From Odontesthes bonariensis (taxonomy: Eukaryota > Chordata > Actinopteri > Atheriniformes > Atherinopsidae), in the NCBI RefSeq assembly GCF_027942865.1, contig NC_134510.1, positions 12,118,743-12,182,742 on the forward strand: a DNA stretch of 64,000 nucleotides, written 5' to 3'. The notes under the pieces were generated by a model. That model ran no database searches, was not told where the DNA came from, and saw only the letters and a program-made list of their open reading frames with translations. Position 1 is the first letter of the stretch, and each line of letters opens with the position of its first letter. Below are positions 46,280 to 58,920 of this stretch, in pieces. A program made the translations under genes and the position numbers.

Positions 46280-46351
46280 TCCTCGTTAATATAATGGATA
46301 GTATCTCCGCCTATCACGCGGAAGATTGGGGTTCGATTCCCCGACGGGGAG
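46280..46351 (+). tRNA. tRNA-Asp body with ATC anticodon, U46
   Basis: Same allele as U41. Confidence 0.8.
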
Positions 46352-46844
46352 AGCTTGGTCTTTTATCAGCTGCCTGCCACCAAGTGATGATTGCTTTGAT
46401 ACTCTCACCCATCTTAGGCCTAAATGTCAATAGCCCGCTTCAAATAGCCTAACATGATGCCAGGTTTCTTCGGTCAAAAGCCCTTTCCCGTTTACTATGG
46501 TGTTAAGTGCAAACCAAGACCTTATAATCAACAATGTGCCTTTTGCTAATGATTCTGTCCTGCCCAAAGCACTGTAGAAGGTTGTGACAACACAGCTTGT
46601 TGAGCAGTGGTCAGAAGATTCTCATGCAACAAGTGTCTTGGCTGTTGTTTAACAGGGCTCCTGAGGCAAACAAAAAGTAGGCATAGCATTTGGAAGCAAG
46701 AACTCTTCGGAGGTAAAGCGGCCACAATAATCTTTAAACAAGATGATGCAGTGGCAGAATAGCAATACGACATGGTATTGCTAAGCAAGGAGTAAACTTG
46801 GGTTGCCTTGCCAGTGAAAATGTTTCTCTAGGAGAAGTCTGCAA

Positions 46845-46927
46845 TGTCAGAAGTGGGATTTGAACCCACGCCTCCAGGGGAGATTGCGACCTTAACGCAG
46901 CACCTTAGACCGCTCGGCCATCCTGAC
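46845..46927 (-). tRNA. tRNA-Leu (AAG), U46
   Basis: C25T and G43A (outer anticodon-stem mismatch). Confidence 0.87.
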
Positions 46928-47177
46928 TACTAAAAGGAATATTTGACGACACTGTCGGCGGGCCTAGGCATCATTCCAGCGAATATGTGGGTCTGCGTTG
47001 TGTTCGTGTTGAAGGGGAATATTGACGAGGCATGCAGCTTCATGGAAGACTCTCCTTCTGAGTGATGGGACTGTGATAGCAATTTTCCTGCACCTTGAAA
47101 GGGGACACCAAAATCTTATTTCACTCCTTGGCGATAGTTGTCTTTTCATCTGACGACTGTATCAGTCACACAGAAAT

Positions 47178-47249
47178 TCCTCGTTAGTATAATGGACAGT
47201 ATCTCCGCCGGTCACGCGGAAGATCGGGGTTCGATTCCCCGACGGGGAG
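47178..47249 (+). tRNA. tRNA-Asp (GTC) without U33, U47
   Basis: Same allele as U44, 2,693 bp away. Confidence 0.75.
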
Positions 47250-47742
47250 AGCTTGGTCTTTTATCAGCTGCCTGCCACCAAGTGATGATTGCTTTGATAC
47301 TCTCACCCATCTTCGGCCTAAATGTCAATAGCCCGCTTCAAATAGCCTAACATGATGCCAGGTTTCTTCGGTCAAAAGCCCTTTCCCGTTTACTATGGTG
47401 TTAAGTGCAAACCAAGACCTTATAATCAACAATGTACCTTTTGCTAATGATTCTGTCCTGCCCAAAGCACTGTAGAAGGTTGTGACAACACAGCTTGTTG
47501 AGCAGTGGTCAGAAGATTCTCATGCAACAAGTGTCTTGGCTGTTGTTTAACAGGGCTCCTGAGGCAAACAAAAAGTAGGCATAGCATTTGGAAGCAAAAA
47601 CTGTTCGGAAGTAAAGCGGCCACAATAATCTTTAAACAAGATGATGCAGTGGCAGAATAGCAATACGACATGGTATTGCTAAGCAAGGAGTAAACTTGGG
47701 TTGCCTTGCCAGTGAAAATGTTTCTATAGGAGAAGTCTGCAA

Positions 47743-47825
47743 TGTCAGAAGTGGGATTTGAACCCACGCCTCCAGGGGAGACTGCGACCTTAACGCAGCG
47801 CCTTAGACCGCTCGGCCATCCTGAC
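47743..47825 (-). tRNA. tRNA-Leu (AAG), U47
   Basis: Consensus AAG form. Confidence 0.95.
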
Positions 47826-48075
47826 TACTAAAAGGAATATTTGACGATACTGTCGGCGGGCCTAGGCATCATTCCAGCGAATATGTGGGTCTGCGTTGTG
47901 TTCGTGTTGAAGGGGAATATTGACGAGGCATGCAGCTTCATGGAAGACTCTCCTTCTGAGTGATGGGACTGTGATAGCAATTTTCCTGCACCTTGAAAGG
48001 GGACACCAAAATCTTATTTCACTCCTTGGCGATAGTTGTCTTTTCATCTGACGACTGTATCAGTCACACAGAAAT

Positions 48076-48147
48076 TCCTCGTTAGTATAATGGACAGTAT
48101 CTCCGCCTGTCGTGCGGAAGATCGGGGTGCGATTCCCTGACGGGGAG
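48076..48147 (+). tRNA. tRNA-Asp (GTC) without U55, U48
   Basis: Same allele as U31. Confidence 0.7.
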
Positions 48148-48639
48148 AAAATAGGCTTTTATCAGCTGCCTGCCACCAAGTGATGATTGTTTTGATACTC
48201 TCACCCATCTTCGGCCTAAATGTCAATAGCCCCCTTCAAATAGCCTAACATGAGGCCAGGTTGCTTTGGTCAAAAGCCCTTTCCCGTTTACTATGGTGTT
48301 AAGTGCAAACCAAGACCTTATAATCAACAATGTGCTTTTGCTAATGATTCTGTCCTGCCCAAAGCACTGTAGAAGGTTGTGACAACACAGCTTGTTGAGC
48401 AGTGGTCAGAAGATTCTCATGCAACAAGTGTCTTGGCTGTTGTTTAACAGGGCTCCTGAGGCAAACAAAAAGTAGGCATAGCATTTGGAAGCAAAAACTG
48501 TTCGGAAGTAAAGCGGCCACAATAATCTTTAAACAAGATGATGCAGTGGCAGAATAGCAATACGACATGGTATTGCTAAGCAAGGAGTAAACCTGGGTTG
48601 CCTTGCCAGAGAAAATGGTTCTCTAGGAGAAGTCTGCAA

Positions 48640-48722
48640 TGTCAGAAGTGGGATTTGAACCCACGCCTCCAGGGGAGACTGCGACCTTAACGCAGCACCT
48701 TAGACCGCTCGGCCATCCTGAC
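48640..48722 (-). tRNA. tRNA-Leu (AAG), U48
   Basis: C25T. Confidence 0.93.
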
Positions 48723-48972
48723 TGCTAAAACGAATATTTGACGACACTGTCGGTGGGCCCAGGCATCATTCCAGCGAATATGTGGGTCTGCGTTGTGTTT
48801 GTGTTGAAGGGGAATATTGACGAGGCATGCAGCTTCATGGAAGACTCTCCTTCTGAGTGATGGGACTGTGATAGCAATTTTCCTGCACCTTGAAACGGGA
48901 CACCAAAATCTTATTTCACTCCTTGGCGATAGTTGTCTTTTCGTCTGACAACTGTGTCAGGCACACAGAAAT

Positions 48973-49044
48973 TCCTCGTTAGTATAATGGACAGTATCTC
49001 CGCCTGTCACGCGGAAGATCGGGGTTCGATTCCCCGACGGGGAG
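48973..49044 (+). tRNA. tRNA-Asp (GTC), U49
   Basis: Consensus copy; tag AGCTTGATC, as U30 and U34. Confidence 0.95.
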
Positions 49045-49537
49045 AGCTTGATCTTTTATCAGCTGCCTGCCACCAAGTGATGATTGTTTTGATACTCTCA
49101 CCCATCTTCGGCCTAACTGTCAATAGCCCCCTTCAAATAGCCTAACATGAGGCCAGGTTGCTTTGGTCAAAAGCCCTTTCCCGTTTACTATGGTGTTAAG
49201 TGCAAACCAAGACCTTATAATCAACAATGTGCCTTTTGCTAATGATTCTGTCCTGCCCAAAGCACTGTAGAAGGTTGTGACAACACAGCTTGTTGAGCAG
49301 TGGTCAGAAGATTCTCATGCAACAAGTGTCTTGGCTGTTGTTTAACAGGGCTCCTGAGGCAAACAAAAAGTAGGCATAGCATTTGGAAGCAAGAACTCTT
49401 CGGAGGTAAAGCGGCCACAATAATCTTTAAACAAGATGATGCAGTGGCAGAATAGCAATACGACATGGTATTGCTAAGCAAGGAGTAAACTTGGGTTGCC
49501 TTGCCAGTGAAAATGTTTCTCTAGGAGAAGTCTGCAA

Positions 49538-49620
49538 TGTCAGAAGTGGGATTTGAACCCACGCCTCCAGGGGAGACTGCGACCTTAACGCAGCGCCTTA
49601 GACCGCTCGGCCATCCTGAC
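49538..49620 (-). tRNA. tRNA-Leu (AAG), U49
   Basis: Consensus AAG form. Confidence 0.95.
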
Positions 49621-49870
49621 TACTAAAAGGAATATTTGACGATACTGTCGGCGGGCCTAGGCATCATTCCAGCGAATATGTGGGTCTGCGTTGTGTTCGT
49701 GTTGAAGGGGAATATTGACGAGGCATGCAGCTTCATGGAAGACTCTCCTTCTGAGTGATGGGACTGTGATAGCAATTTTCCTGCACCTTGAAAGGGGACA
49801 CCAAAATCTTATTTCACTCCTTGGCGATAGTTGTCTTTTCATCTGACGACTGTATCAGTCACACAGAAAT

Positions 49871-49942
49871 TCCTCGTTAGTATAATGGACAGTATCTCCG
49901 CCTGTCGTGCGGAAGATCGGGGTGCGATTCCCTGACGGGGAG
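49871..49942 (+). tRNA. tRNA-Asp (GTC) without U55, U50
   Basis: Same allele as U31. Confidence 0.7.
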
Positions 49943-50434
49943 AAAATAGGCTTTTATCAGCTGCCTGCCACCAAGTGATGATTGTTTTGATACTCTCACC
50001 CATCTTCGGCCTAAATGTCAATAGCCCCCTTCAAATAGCCTAACATGAGGCCAGGTTGCTTTGGTCAAAAGCCCTTTCCCGTTTACTATGGTGTTAAGTG
50101 CAAACCAAGACCTTATAATCAACAATGTGCTTTTGCTAATGATTCTGTCCTGCCCAAAGCACTGTAGAAGGTTGTGACAACACAGCTTGTTGAGCAGTGG
50201 TCAGAAGATTCTCATGCAACAAGTGTCTTGGCTGTTGTTTAACAGGGCTCCTGAGGCAAACAAAAAGTAGGCATAGCATTTGGAAGCAAGAACTCTTCGG
50301 AGGTAAAGCGGCCACAATAATCTTTAAACAAGATGATGCAGTGGCAGAATAGCAATACGACATGGTATTGCTAAGCAAAGATTAAACTTGGGTTGCCTTG
50401 CCAGTGAAAATGTTTCTCTAGGAGAAGTCTGCAA

Positions 50435-50517
50435 TGTCAGAAGTGGGATTCGAACCCACGCCTCCAGGGGAGACTGCGACCTTAACGCAGCGCCTTAGAC
50501 CGCTCGGCCACCCTGAC
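50435..50517 (-). tRNA. tRNA-Leu (AAG), U50
   Basis: A7G wobble in the acceptor; T loop TTCGAAT. Confidence 0.92.
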
Positions 50518-50767
50518 TACTAAAAGGAATATTTGACGACACTGTCGGCGGGCCCAGGCATCATTCCAGCGAATATGTGGGTCTGCGTTGTGTTCGTGTT
50601 GAAGGGGAATATTGACGAGACATGCAGCTTCATGGAAGACTCTCCTTCTGAGTAATGGGACTGTGATAGCAATTTTCCTGCACCTTGAAACGGGACACCA
50701 AAATCTTATTTCACTCCTTGGCAATAGTTGTCTTTTCATCTGACGACTGTGTCAGGCACACAGAAAT

Positions 50768-50839
50768 TCCTCGTTAGTATAATGGACAGTATCTCCGCCT
50801 GTCACGCGGAAGATCGGGGTTCGATTCCCCGACGGGGAG
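50768..50839 (+). tRNA. tRNA-Asp (GTC), U51
   Basis: Consensus copy; tag GGCTTGGTC. Confidence 0.95.
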
Positions 50840-51332
50840 GGCTTGGTCTTTTATCAGCTGCCTGCCACCAAGTGATGATTGCTTTGATACTCTCACCCAT
50901 CTTCGGCCTAAATGTCAATAGCCCGCTTCAAATAGCCTAACATGAGGCCAGGTTGCTTTGGTCAAAAGCCCTTTCCCGTTTACTATGGTGTTAAGTGCAA
51001 ACCAAGACCTTATAATCAACAATGTGCCTTTTGCTAATGATTCTGTCCTGCCCAAAGCACTGTAGAAGGTTGTGACAACACAGCTTGTTGAGCAGTGGTC
51101 AGAAGATTCTCATGCAACAAGTGTCTTGGCTGTTGTTTAACAGGGCTCCTGAGGCAAACAAAAAGTAGGCATAGCATTTGGAAGCAAGAACTCTTCGGAG
51201 GTAAAGCGGCCACAATAATCTTTAAACAAGATGATGCAGTGGCAGAATAGCAATACGACATGGTATTGCTAAGCAAGGAGTAAACTTGGGTTTCCTTGCC
51301 AGTGAAAATGTTTCTCTAGGAGAAGTCTGCAA

Positions 51333-51415
51333 TGTCAGAAGTGGGATTTGAACCCACGCCTCCAGGGGAGACTGCGACCTGAACGCAGCACCTTAGACTG
51401 CTCGGCCATCCTGAC
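51333..51415 (-). tRNA. tRNA-Leu (CAG), U51
   Basis: G18A and C25T. Confidence 0.83.
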
Positions 51416-51665
51416 TACTAAAAGGAATATTTGACGACACTGTCGGCGGGCCCAGGCATCATTCCAGCGAATATGTGGGTCTGCGTTGTGTTCGTGTTGA
51501 AGAGGAATATTGACGAGGCATGCAGCTTCATGGAAGACTCTCCTTCTGAGTGATGGGACTGTGATAGCAATTTTCCTGCACCTTGAAACGGGACACCAAA
51601 ATCTTATTTCACTCCTTGGCGATAGTTGTCTTTTCGTCTGACGACTGTGTCAGGCACACAGAAAT

Positions 51666-51737
51666 TCCTCGTTAGTATAATGGACAGTATCTCCGCCTGT
51701 CACGCGGAAGATCGGGGTTCGATTCCCCGACGGGGAG
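51666..51737 (+). tRNA. tRNA-Asp (GTC), U52
   Basis: Consensus copy. Confidence 0.95.
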
Positions 51738-52230
51738 GGCTTGGTCTTTTATCAGCTGCCTGCTACCAAGTGATGATTGCTTTGATACTCTCACCCATCT
51801 TCGGCCTAAATGTCAATAGCCCGCTTCAAATAGCCTAACATGAGGCCAGGTTGCTTTGGTCAAAAGCCCTTTCCCGTTTACTATGGTGTTAAGTGCAAAC
51901 CAAGACCTTATAATCAACAATGTGCCTTTTGCTAATGATTCTGTCCTGCCCAAAGCACTGTAGAAGGTTGTGACAACACAGCTTGTTGAGCAGTGGTCAG
52001 AAGATTCTCATGCAACAAGTGTCTTGGCTGTTGTTTAACAGGGCTCCTGAGGCAAACAAAAAGTAGGCATAGCATTTGGAAGCAAGAACTCTTCGGAGGT
52101 AAAGCGGCCACAATAATCTTTAAACAAGATGATGCAGTGGCAGAATAGCAATACGACATGGTATTGCTAAGCAAGGAGTAAACTTGGGTTTCCTTGCCAG
52201 TGAAAATGTTTCTCTAGGAGAAGTCTGCAA

Positions 52231-52313
52231 TGTCAGAAGTGGGATTTGAACCCACGCCTCCAGGGGAGACTGCGACCTGAACGCAGCACCTTAGACTGCT
52301 CGGCCATCCTGAC
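52231..52313 (-). tRNA. tRNA-Leu (CAG), U52
   Basis: G18A and C25T, as U51. Confidence 0.83.
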
Positions 52314-52563
52314 TACTAAAAGGAATATTTGACGACACTGTCGGCGGGCCCAGGCATCATTCCAGCGAATATGTGGGTCTGCGTTGTGTTCGTGTTGAAG
52401 AGGAATATTGACGAGGCATGCAGCTTCATGGAAGACTCTCCTTCTGAGTGATGGGACTGTGATAGCAATTTTCCTGCACCTTGAAACGGGACACCAAAAT
52501 CTTATTTCACTCCTTGGCGATAGTTGTCTTTTCGTCTGACGACTGTGTCAGGCACACAGAAAT

Positions 52564-52635
52564 TCCTCGTTAGTATAATGGACAGTATCTCCGCCTGTCA
52601 CGCGGAAGATCGGGGTTCGATTCCCCGACGGGGAG
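52564..52635 (+). tRNA. tRNA-Asp (GTC), U53
   Basis: Consensus copy. Confidence 0.95.
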
Positions 52636-53128
52636 AGCTTGGTCTTTTATCAGCTGCCTGCCACCAAGTGATGATTGTTTTGATACTCTCACCCATCTTC
52701 GGCCTAAATGTCAATAGCCCCCTTCAAATAGCCTAACATGAGGCCAGGTTGCTTTGGTCAAAAGCCCTTTCCCGTTTACTATGGTGTTAAGTGCAAACCA
52801 AGACCTTATAATCAACAATGTGCCTTTTGCTAATGATTCTGTCCTGCCCAAAGCACTGTAGAAGGTTGTGACAAAACAGCTTGTTGAGCAGTGGTCAGAA
52901 GATTCTCATGCAACAAGTGTCTTGGCTGTTGTTTAACAGGGCTCCTGAGGCAAACAAAAAGTAGGCATAGCATTTGGAAGCAAGAACTCTTCGGAGGTAA
53001 AGCGGCCACAATAATCTTTAAACAAGATGATGCAGTGGCAGAATAGCAATACGACATGGTATTGCTAAGCAAGGAGTAAACTTGGGTTGCCTTGCCAGAG
53101 AAAATGTTTCTCTAGGAGAAGTCTGCAA

Positions 53129-53211
53129 TGTCAGAAGTGGGATTTGAACCCACGCCTCCAGGGGAGACTGCGACCTGAACGCAGCGCCTTAGACCGCTCG
53201 GCCATCCTGAC
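53129..53211 (-). tRNA. tRNA-Leu (CAG), U53
   Basis: Consensus CAG form, without G18A. Confidence 0.95.
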
Positions 53212-53461
53212 TACCAAAATGAATATTTGACGACACTGTCGGCGGGCCCAGGCATCATTCCAGCGAATATGTGGGTCTGCGTTGTGTTTGTGTTGAAGGG
53301 GAATATTGACGAGGCATGCAGCTTCATGGAAGACTCTCCTTCTGAGTGATGGGACTGTGATAGCAATTTTCCTGCACCTTGAAAGGGGACACCAAAATCT
53401 TATTTCACTCCTTGGCGATAGTTGTCTTTTCGTCTGACGACTGTGTCAGGCACACAGAAAT

Positions 53462-53533
53462 TCCTCGTTAGTATAATGGACAGTATCTCCGCCTGTCACG
53501 CGTAAGATCGGGGTTCGATTCCCCGACGGGGAG
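53462..53533 (+). tRNA. tRNA-Asp (GTC), U54
   Basis: G42T gives a C28-U42 mismatch in the anticodon stem. Confidence 0.85.
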
Positions 53534-54026
53534 AGCTTGGTCTTTTATCAGCTGCCTGCCACCAAGTGATGATTGCTTTGATACTCTCACCCATCTTCGG
53601 CCTAAATGTCAATAGCCCCCTTCAAATAGCCTAACATGAGGCCAGGTTGCTTTGGTCAAAAGCCCTTTCCCGTTTACTATGGTGTTAAGTGCAAACCAAG
53701 ACCTTATAATCAACAATGTACCTTTTGCTAATGATTCTGTCCTGCCCAAAGCACTGTAGAAGGTTGTGACAACACAGCTTGTTGAGCAGTGGTCAGAAGA
53801 TTCTCATGCAACAAGTGTCTTGGCTGTTGTTTAACAGGGCTCCTGAGGCAAACAAAAAGTAGGCATAGCATTTGGAAGCAAAAACTGTTCGGAAGTAAAG
53901 CGGCCACAATAATCTTTAAACAAGATGATGCAGTGGCAGAATAGCAATACGACATGGTATTGCTAAGCAAGGAGTAAACCTGGGTTGCCTTGCCAGAGAA
54001 AATGGTCCTCTAGGAGAAGTCTGCAA

Positions 54027-54109
54027 TGTCAGAAGTGGGATTTGAACCCACGCCTCCAGGGGAGACTGCGACCTTAACGCAGCACCTTAGACCGCTCGGC
54101 CATCCTGAC
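54027..54109 (-). tRNA. tRNA-Leu (AAG), U54
   Basis: C25T. Confidence 0.93.
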
Positions 54110-54359
54110 TACTAAAAGGAATATTTGACGACACTGTCGGCGGGCCTAGGCATCATTCCAGCGAATATGTGGGTCTGCGTTGTGTTCGTGTTGAAGGGGA
54201 ATATTGACGAGGCATGCAGCTTCATGGAAGACTCTCCTTCTGAGTGATGGGACTGTGATAGCAATTTTCCTGCACCTTGAAAGGGGACACCAAAATCTTA
54301 TTTCACTCCTTGGCGATAGTTGTCTTTTCATCTGACGACTGTATCAGTCACACAGAAAT

Positions 54360-54431
54360 TCCTCGTTAGTATAATGGACAGTATCTCCGCCGGTCACGCG
54401 GAAGATCGGGGTTCGATTCCCCGACGGGGAG
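54360..54431 (+). tRNA. tRNA-Asp (GTC) without U33, U55
   Basis: Same allele as U44. Confidence 0.75.
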
Positions 54432-54924
54432 AGCTTGGTCTTTTATCAGCTGCCTGCCACCAAGTGATGATTGCTTTGATACTCTCACCCATCTTCGGCC
54501 TAAATGTCAATAGCCCGCTTCAAATAGCCTAACATGATGCCAGGTTTCTTCGGTCAAAAGCCCTTTCCCGTTTACTATGGTGTTAAGTGCAAACCACGAC
54601 CTTATAATCAACAATGTACCTTTTGCTAATGATTCTGTCCTGCCCAAAGCACTGTAGAAGGTTGTGACAACACAGCTTGTTGAGCAGTGGTCAGAAGATT
54701 CTCATGCAACAAGTGTCTTGGCTGTTGTTTAACAGGGCTCCTGAGGCAAACAAAAAGTAGGCATAGCATTTGGAAGCAAAAACTGTTCGGAAGTAAAGCG
54801 GCCACAATAATCTTTAAACAAGATGATGCAGTGGCAGAATAGCAATACGACATGGTATTGCTAAGCAAGGAGTAAACTTGGGTTGCCTTGCCAGTGAAAA
54901 TGTTTCTATAGGAGAAGTCTGCAA

Positions 54925-55007
54925 TGTCAGAAGTGGGATTTGAACCCACGCCTCCAGGGGAGACTGCGACCTTAACGCAGCGCCTTAGACCGCTCGGCCA
55001 TCCTGAC
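54925..55007 (-). tRNA. tRNA-Leu (AAG), U55
   Basis: Consensus AAG form. Confidence 0.95.
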
Positions 55008-55257
55008 TACAAAAAGGAATATTTGACGACACTGTGGGCGGGCCCAGGCATCATTCCAGCGAATATGTGGGTCTGCGTTGTGTTCGTGTTGAGGGAGAAT
55101 ATTGACGAGGCATGCAGCTTCATGGAAGACTCTCCTTCTGAGTAATGGGACTGTGATAGCAATTTTCCTGCACCTTGAAACGGGACACCAAAATCTTATT
55201 TAACTCCTTGGCAATAGTTGTCTTTTCATCTGACGACTGTGTCAGGCACACAGAAAT

Positions 55258-55329
55258 TCCTCGTTAGTATAATGGACAGTATCTCCGCCTGTCACGCGGA
55301 AGATCGGGGTTCGATTCCCCGACGGGGAG
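55258..55329 (+). tRNA. tRNA-Asp (GTC), U56
   Basis: Consensus copy. Confidence 0.95.
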
Positions 55330-55822
55330 GGCTTGGTCTTTTATCAGCTGCCTGCCACCAAGTGATGATTGCTTTGATACTCTCACCCATCTTCGGCCTA
55401 AATGTCAATAGCCCGCTTCAAATAGCCTAACATGATGCCAGGTTTCTTCGGTCAAAAGCCCTTTCCCGTTTACTATGGTGTTAAGTGCAAACCAAGACCT
55501 TATAATCAACAATGTACCTTTTGCTAATGATTCTGTCCTGCCCAAAGCACTGTAGAAGGTTGTGACAACACAGCTTGTTGAGCAGTGGTCAGAAGATTCT
55601 CATGCAACAAGTGTCTTGGCTGTTGTTTAACAGGGCTCCTGAGGCAAACAAAAAGTAGGCATAGCATTTGGAAGCAAAAACTGTTCGGAAGTAAAGCGGC
55701 CACAATAATCTTTAAACAAGATGATGCAGTGGCAGAATAGCAATACGACATGGTATTGCTAAGCAAGGAGTAAACCTGGGTTGCCTTGCCAGAGAAAATG
55801 GTCCTCTAGGAGAAGTCTGCAA

Positions 55823-55905
55823 TGTCAGAAGTGGGATTTGAACCCACGCCTCCAGGGGAGACTGAGACCTGAACGCAGCACCTTAGACCGCTCGGCCATC
55901 CTGAC
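55823..55905 (-). tRNA. tRNA-Leu (CAG), U56
   Basis: G40T breaks C30-G40 in the anticodon stem; C25T. Confidence 0.82.
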
Positions 55906-56155
55906 TACGAAAATGAATATTTGACGACACTGTCGGCGGGCCCAGGCATCATTCCAGCGAATATGTGGGTCTGCGTTGTGTTTGTGTTGAAGGGGAATAT
56001 TGACGAGGCATGCAGCTTCATGGAAGACTCTCCTTCTGAGTGATGGGACTGTGATAGCAATTTTCCTGCACCTTGAAACGGGACACCAAAATCTTATTTC
56101 ACTCCTTGGCGATAGTTGTCTTTTCGTCTGACGACTGTGTCAGTCACACAGAAAT

Positions 56156-56227
56156 TCCTCGTTAGTATAATGGACAGTATCTCCGCCTGTCACGCGGAAG
56201 ATCGGGGTTCGATTCCCCGACGGGGAG
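56156..56227 (+). tRNA. tRNA-Asp (GTC), U57
   Basis: Consensus copy. Confidence 0.95.
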
Positions 56228-56720
56228 AGCTTGGTCTTTTATCAGCTGCCTGCCACCAAGTGATGATTGCTTTGATACTCTCACCCATCTTCGGCCTAAA
56301 TGTCAATAGCCCCCTTCAAATAGCCTAACATGAGGCCAGGTTGCTTTGGTCAAAAGCCCTTTCCCGTTTACTATGGTGTTAAGTGCAAACCAAGACCTTA
56401 TAATCAACAATGTGCCTTTTGCTAATGATTCTGTCCTGCCCAAAGCACTGTAGAAGGTTGTGACAACACAGCTTGTTGAGCAGTGGTCAGAAGATTCTCA
56501 TGCAACAAGTGTCTTGGCTGTTGTTTAACAGGGCTCCTGAGGCAAACAAAAAGTAGGCATAGCATTTGGAAGCAAGAACTCTTCGGAGGTAAAGCGGCCA
56601 CAATAATCTTTAAACAAGATGATGCAGTGGCAGAATAGCAATACGACATGGTATTGCTAAGCAAGGAGTAAACTTGGGTTTCCTTGCCAGTGAAAATGTT
56701 TCTCTAGGAGAAGTCTGCAA

Positions 56721-56803
56721 TGTCAGAAGTGGGATTTGAACCCACGCCTCCAGGGGAGACTGCGACCTGAACGCAGCACCTTAGACTGCTCGGCCATCCT
56801 GAC
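56721..56803 (-). tRNA. tRNA-Leu (CAG), U57
   Basis: G18A and C25T. Confidence 0.83.
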
Positions 56804-57053
56804 TACTAAAAGGAATATTTGACGACACTGTCGGCGGGCCCAGGCATCATTCCAGCGAATATGTGGGTCTGCGTTGTGTTCGTGTTGAAGAGGAATATTG
56901 ACGAGGCATGCAGCTTCATGGAAGACTCTCCTTCTGAGTGATGGGACTGTGATAGCAATTTTCCTGCACCTTGAAACGGGACACCAAAATCTTATTTCAC
57001 TCCTTGGCGATAGTTGTCTTTTCGTCTGACGACTGTGTCAGGCACACAGAAAT

Positions 57054-57125
57054 TCCTCGTTAGTATAATGGACAGTATCTCCGCCTGTCACGCGGAAGAT
57101 CGGGGTTCGATTCCCCGACGGGGAG
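57054..57125 (+). tRNA. tRNA-Asp (GTC), U58
   Basis: Consensus copy. Confidence 0.95.
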
Positions 57126-57618
57126 GGCTTGGTCTTTTATCAGCTGCCTGCCACCAAGTGATGATTGCTTTGATACTCTCACCCATCTTCGGCCTAAATG
57201 TCAATAGCCCGCTTCAAATAGCCTAACATGAGGCCAGGTTGCTTTGGTCAAAAGCCCTTTCCCGTTTACTATGGTGTTAAGTGCAAACCAAGACCTTATA
57301 ATCAACAATGTGCCTTTTGCTAATGATTCTGTCCTGCCCAAAGCACTGTAGAAGGTTGTGACAACACAGCTTGTTGAGCAGTGGTCAGAAGATTCTCATG
57401 CAACAAGTGTCTTGGCTGTTGTTTAACAGGGCTCCTGAGGCAAACAAAAAGTAGGCATAGCATTTGGAAGCAAGAACTCTTCGGAGGTAAAGCGGCCACA
57501 ATAATCTTTAAACAAGATGATGCAGTGGCAGAATAGCAATACGACATGGTATTGCTAAGCAAGGAGTAAACTTGGGTTGCCTTGCCAGTGAAAATGTTTC
57601 TCTAGGAGAAGTCTGCAA

Positions 57619-57701
57619 TGTCAGAAGTGGGATTTGAACCCACGCCTCCAGGGGAGACTGCGACCTTAACGCAGCGCCTTAGACCGCTCGGCCATCCTGA
57701 C
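57619..57701 (-). tRNA. tRNA-Leu (AAG), U58
   Basis: Consensus AAG form, though its counterpart U65 carries CAG. Confidence 0.95.
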
Positions 57702-57951
57702 TACTAAAAGGAATATTTGACGACACTGTCGGCGGGCCTAGGCATCATTCCAGCGAATATGTGGGTCTGCGTTGTGTTCGTGTTGAAGGGGAATATTGAC
57801 GAGGCATGCAGCTTCATGGAAGACTCTCCTTCTGAGTGATGGGACTGTGATAGCAATTTTCCTGCACCTTGAAAGGGGACACCAAAATCTTATTTCACTC
57901 CTTGGCGATAGTTGTCTTTTCATCTGACGACTGTGTCAGTCACACAGAAAT

Positions 57952-58023
57952 TCCTCGTTAGTATAATGGACAGTATCTCCGCCTGTCGTGCGGAAGATCG
58001 GGGTGCGATTCCCTGACGGGGAG
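57952..58023 (+). tRNA. tRNA-Asp (GTC) without U55, U59
   Basis: Same allele as U31. Confidence 0.7.
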
Positions 58024-58515
58024 AAAATAGGCTTTTATCAGCTGCCTGCCACCAAGTGATGATTGTTTTGATACTCTCACCCATCTTCGGCCTAAATGTC
58101 AATAGCCCCCTTCAAATAGCCTAACATGAGGCCAGGTTGCTTTGGTCAAAAGCCCTTTCCCGTTTACTATGGTGTTAAGTGCAAACCAAGACCTTATAAT
58201 CAACAATGTGCTTTTGCTAATGATTCTGTCCTGCCCAAAGCACTGTAGAAGGTTGTGACAACACAGCTTGTTGAGCAGTGGTCAGAAGATTCTCATGCAA
58301 CAAGTGTCTTGGCTGTTGTTTAACAGGGCTCCTGAGGCAAACAAAAAGTAGGCATAGCATTTGGAAGCAAGAACTCTTCGGAGGTAAAGCGGCCACAATA
58401 ATCTTTAAACAAGATGATGCAGTGGCAGAATAGCAATACGACATGGTATTGCTAAGCAAAGATTAAACTTGGGTTGCCTTGCCAGTGAAAATGTTTCTCT
58501 AGGAGAAGTCTGCAA

Positions 58516-58598
58516 TGTCAGAAGTGGGATTCGAACCCACGCCTCCAGGGGAGACTGCGACCTTAACGCAGCGCCTTAGACCGCTCGGCCACCCTGAC
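58516..58598 (-). tRNA. tRNA-Leu (AAG), U59
   Basis: A7G and TTCGAAT, as U50 (8,081 bp away). Confidence 0.92.
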
Positions 58599-58848
58599 TA
58601 CTAAAAGGAATATTTGACGACACTGTCGGCGGGCCCAGGCATCATTCCAGCGAATATGTGGGTCTGCGTTGTGTTCGTGTTGAAGGGGAATATTGACGAG
58701 ACATGCAGCTTCATGGAAGACTCTCCTTCTGAGTAATGGGACTGTGATAGCAATTTTCCTGCACCTTGAAACGGGACACCAAAATCTTATTTCACTCCTT
58801 GGCAATAGTTGTCTTTTCATCTGACGACTGTGTCAGGCACACAGAAAT

Positions 58849-58920
58849 TCCTCGTTAGTATAATGGACAGTATCTCCGCCTGTCACGCGGAAGATCGGGG
58901 TTCGATTCCCCGACGGGGAG
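58849..58920 (+). tRNA. tRNA-Asp (GTC), U60
   Basis: Consensus copy. Confidence 0.95.
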
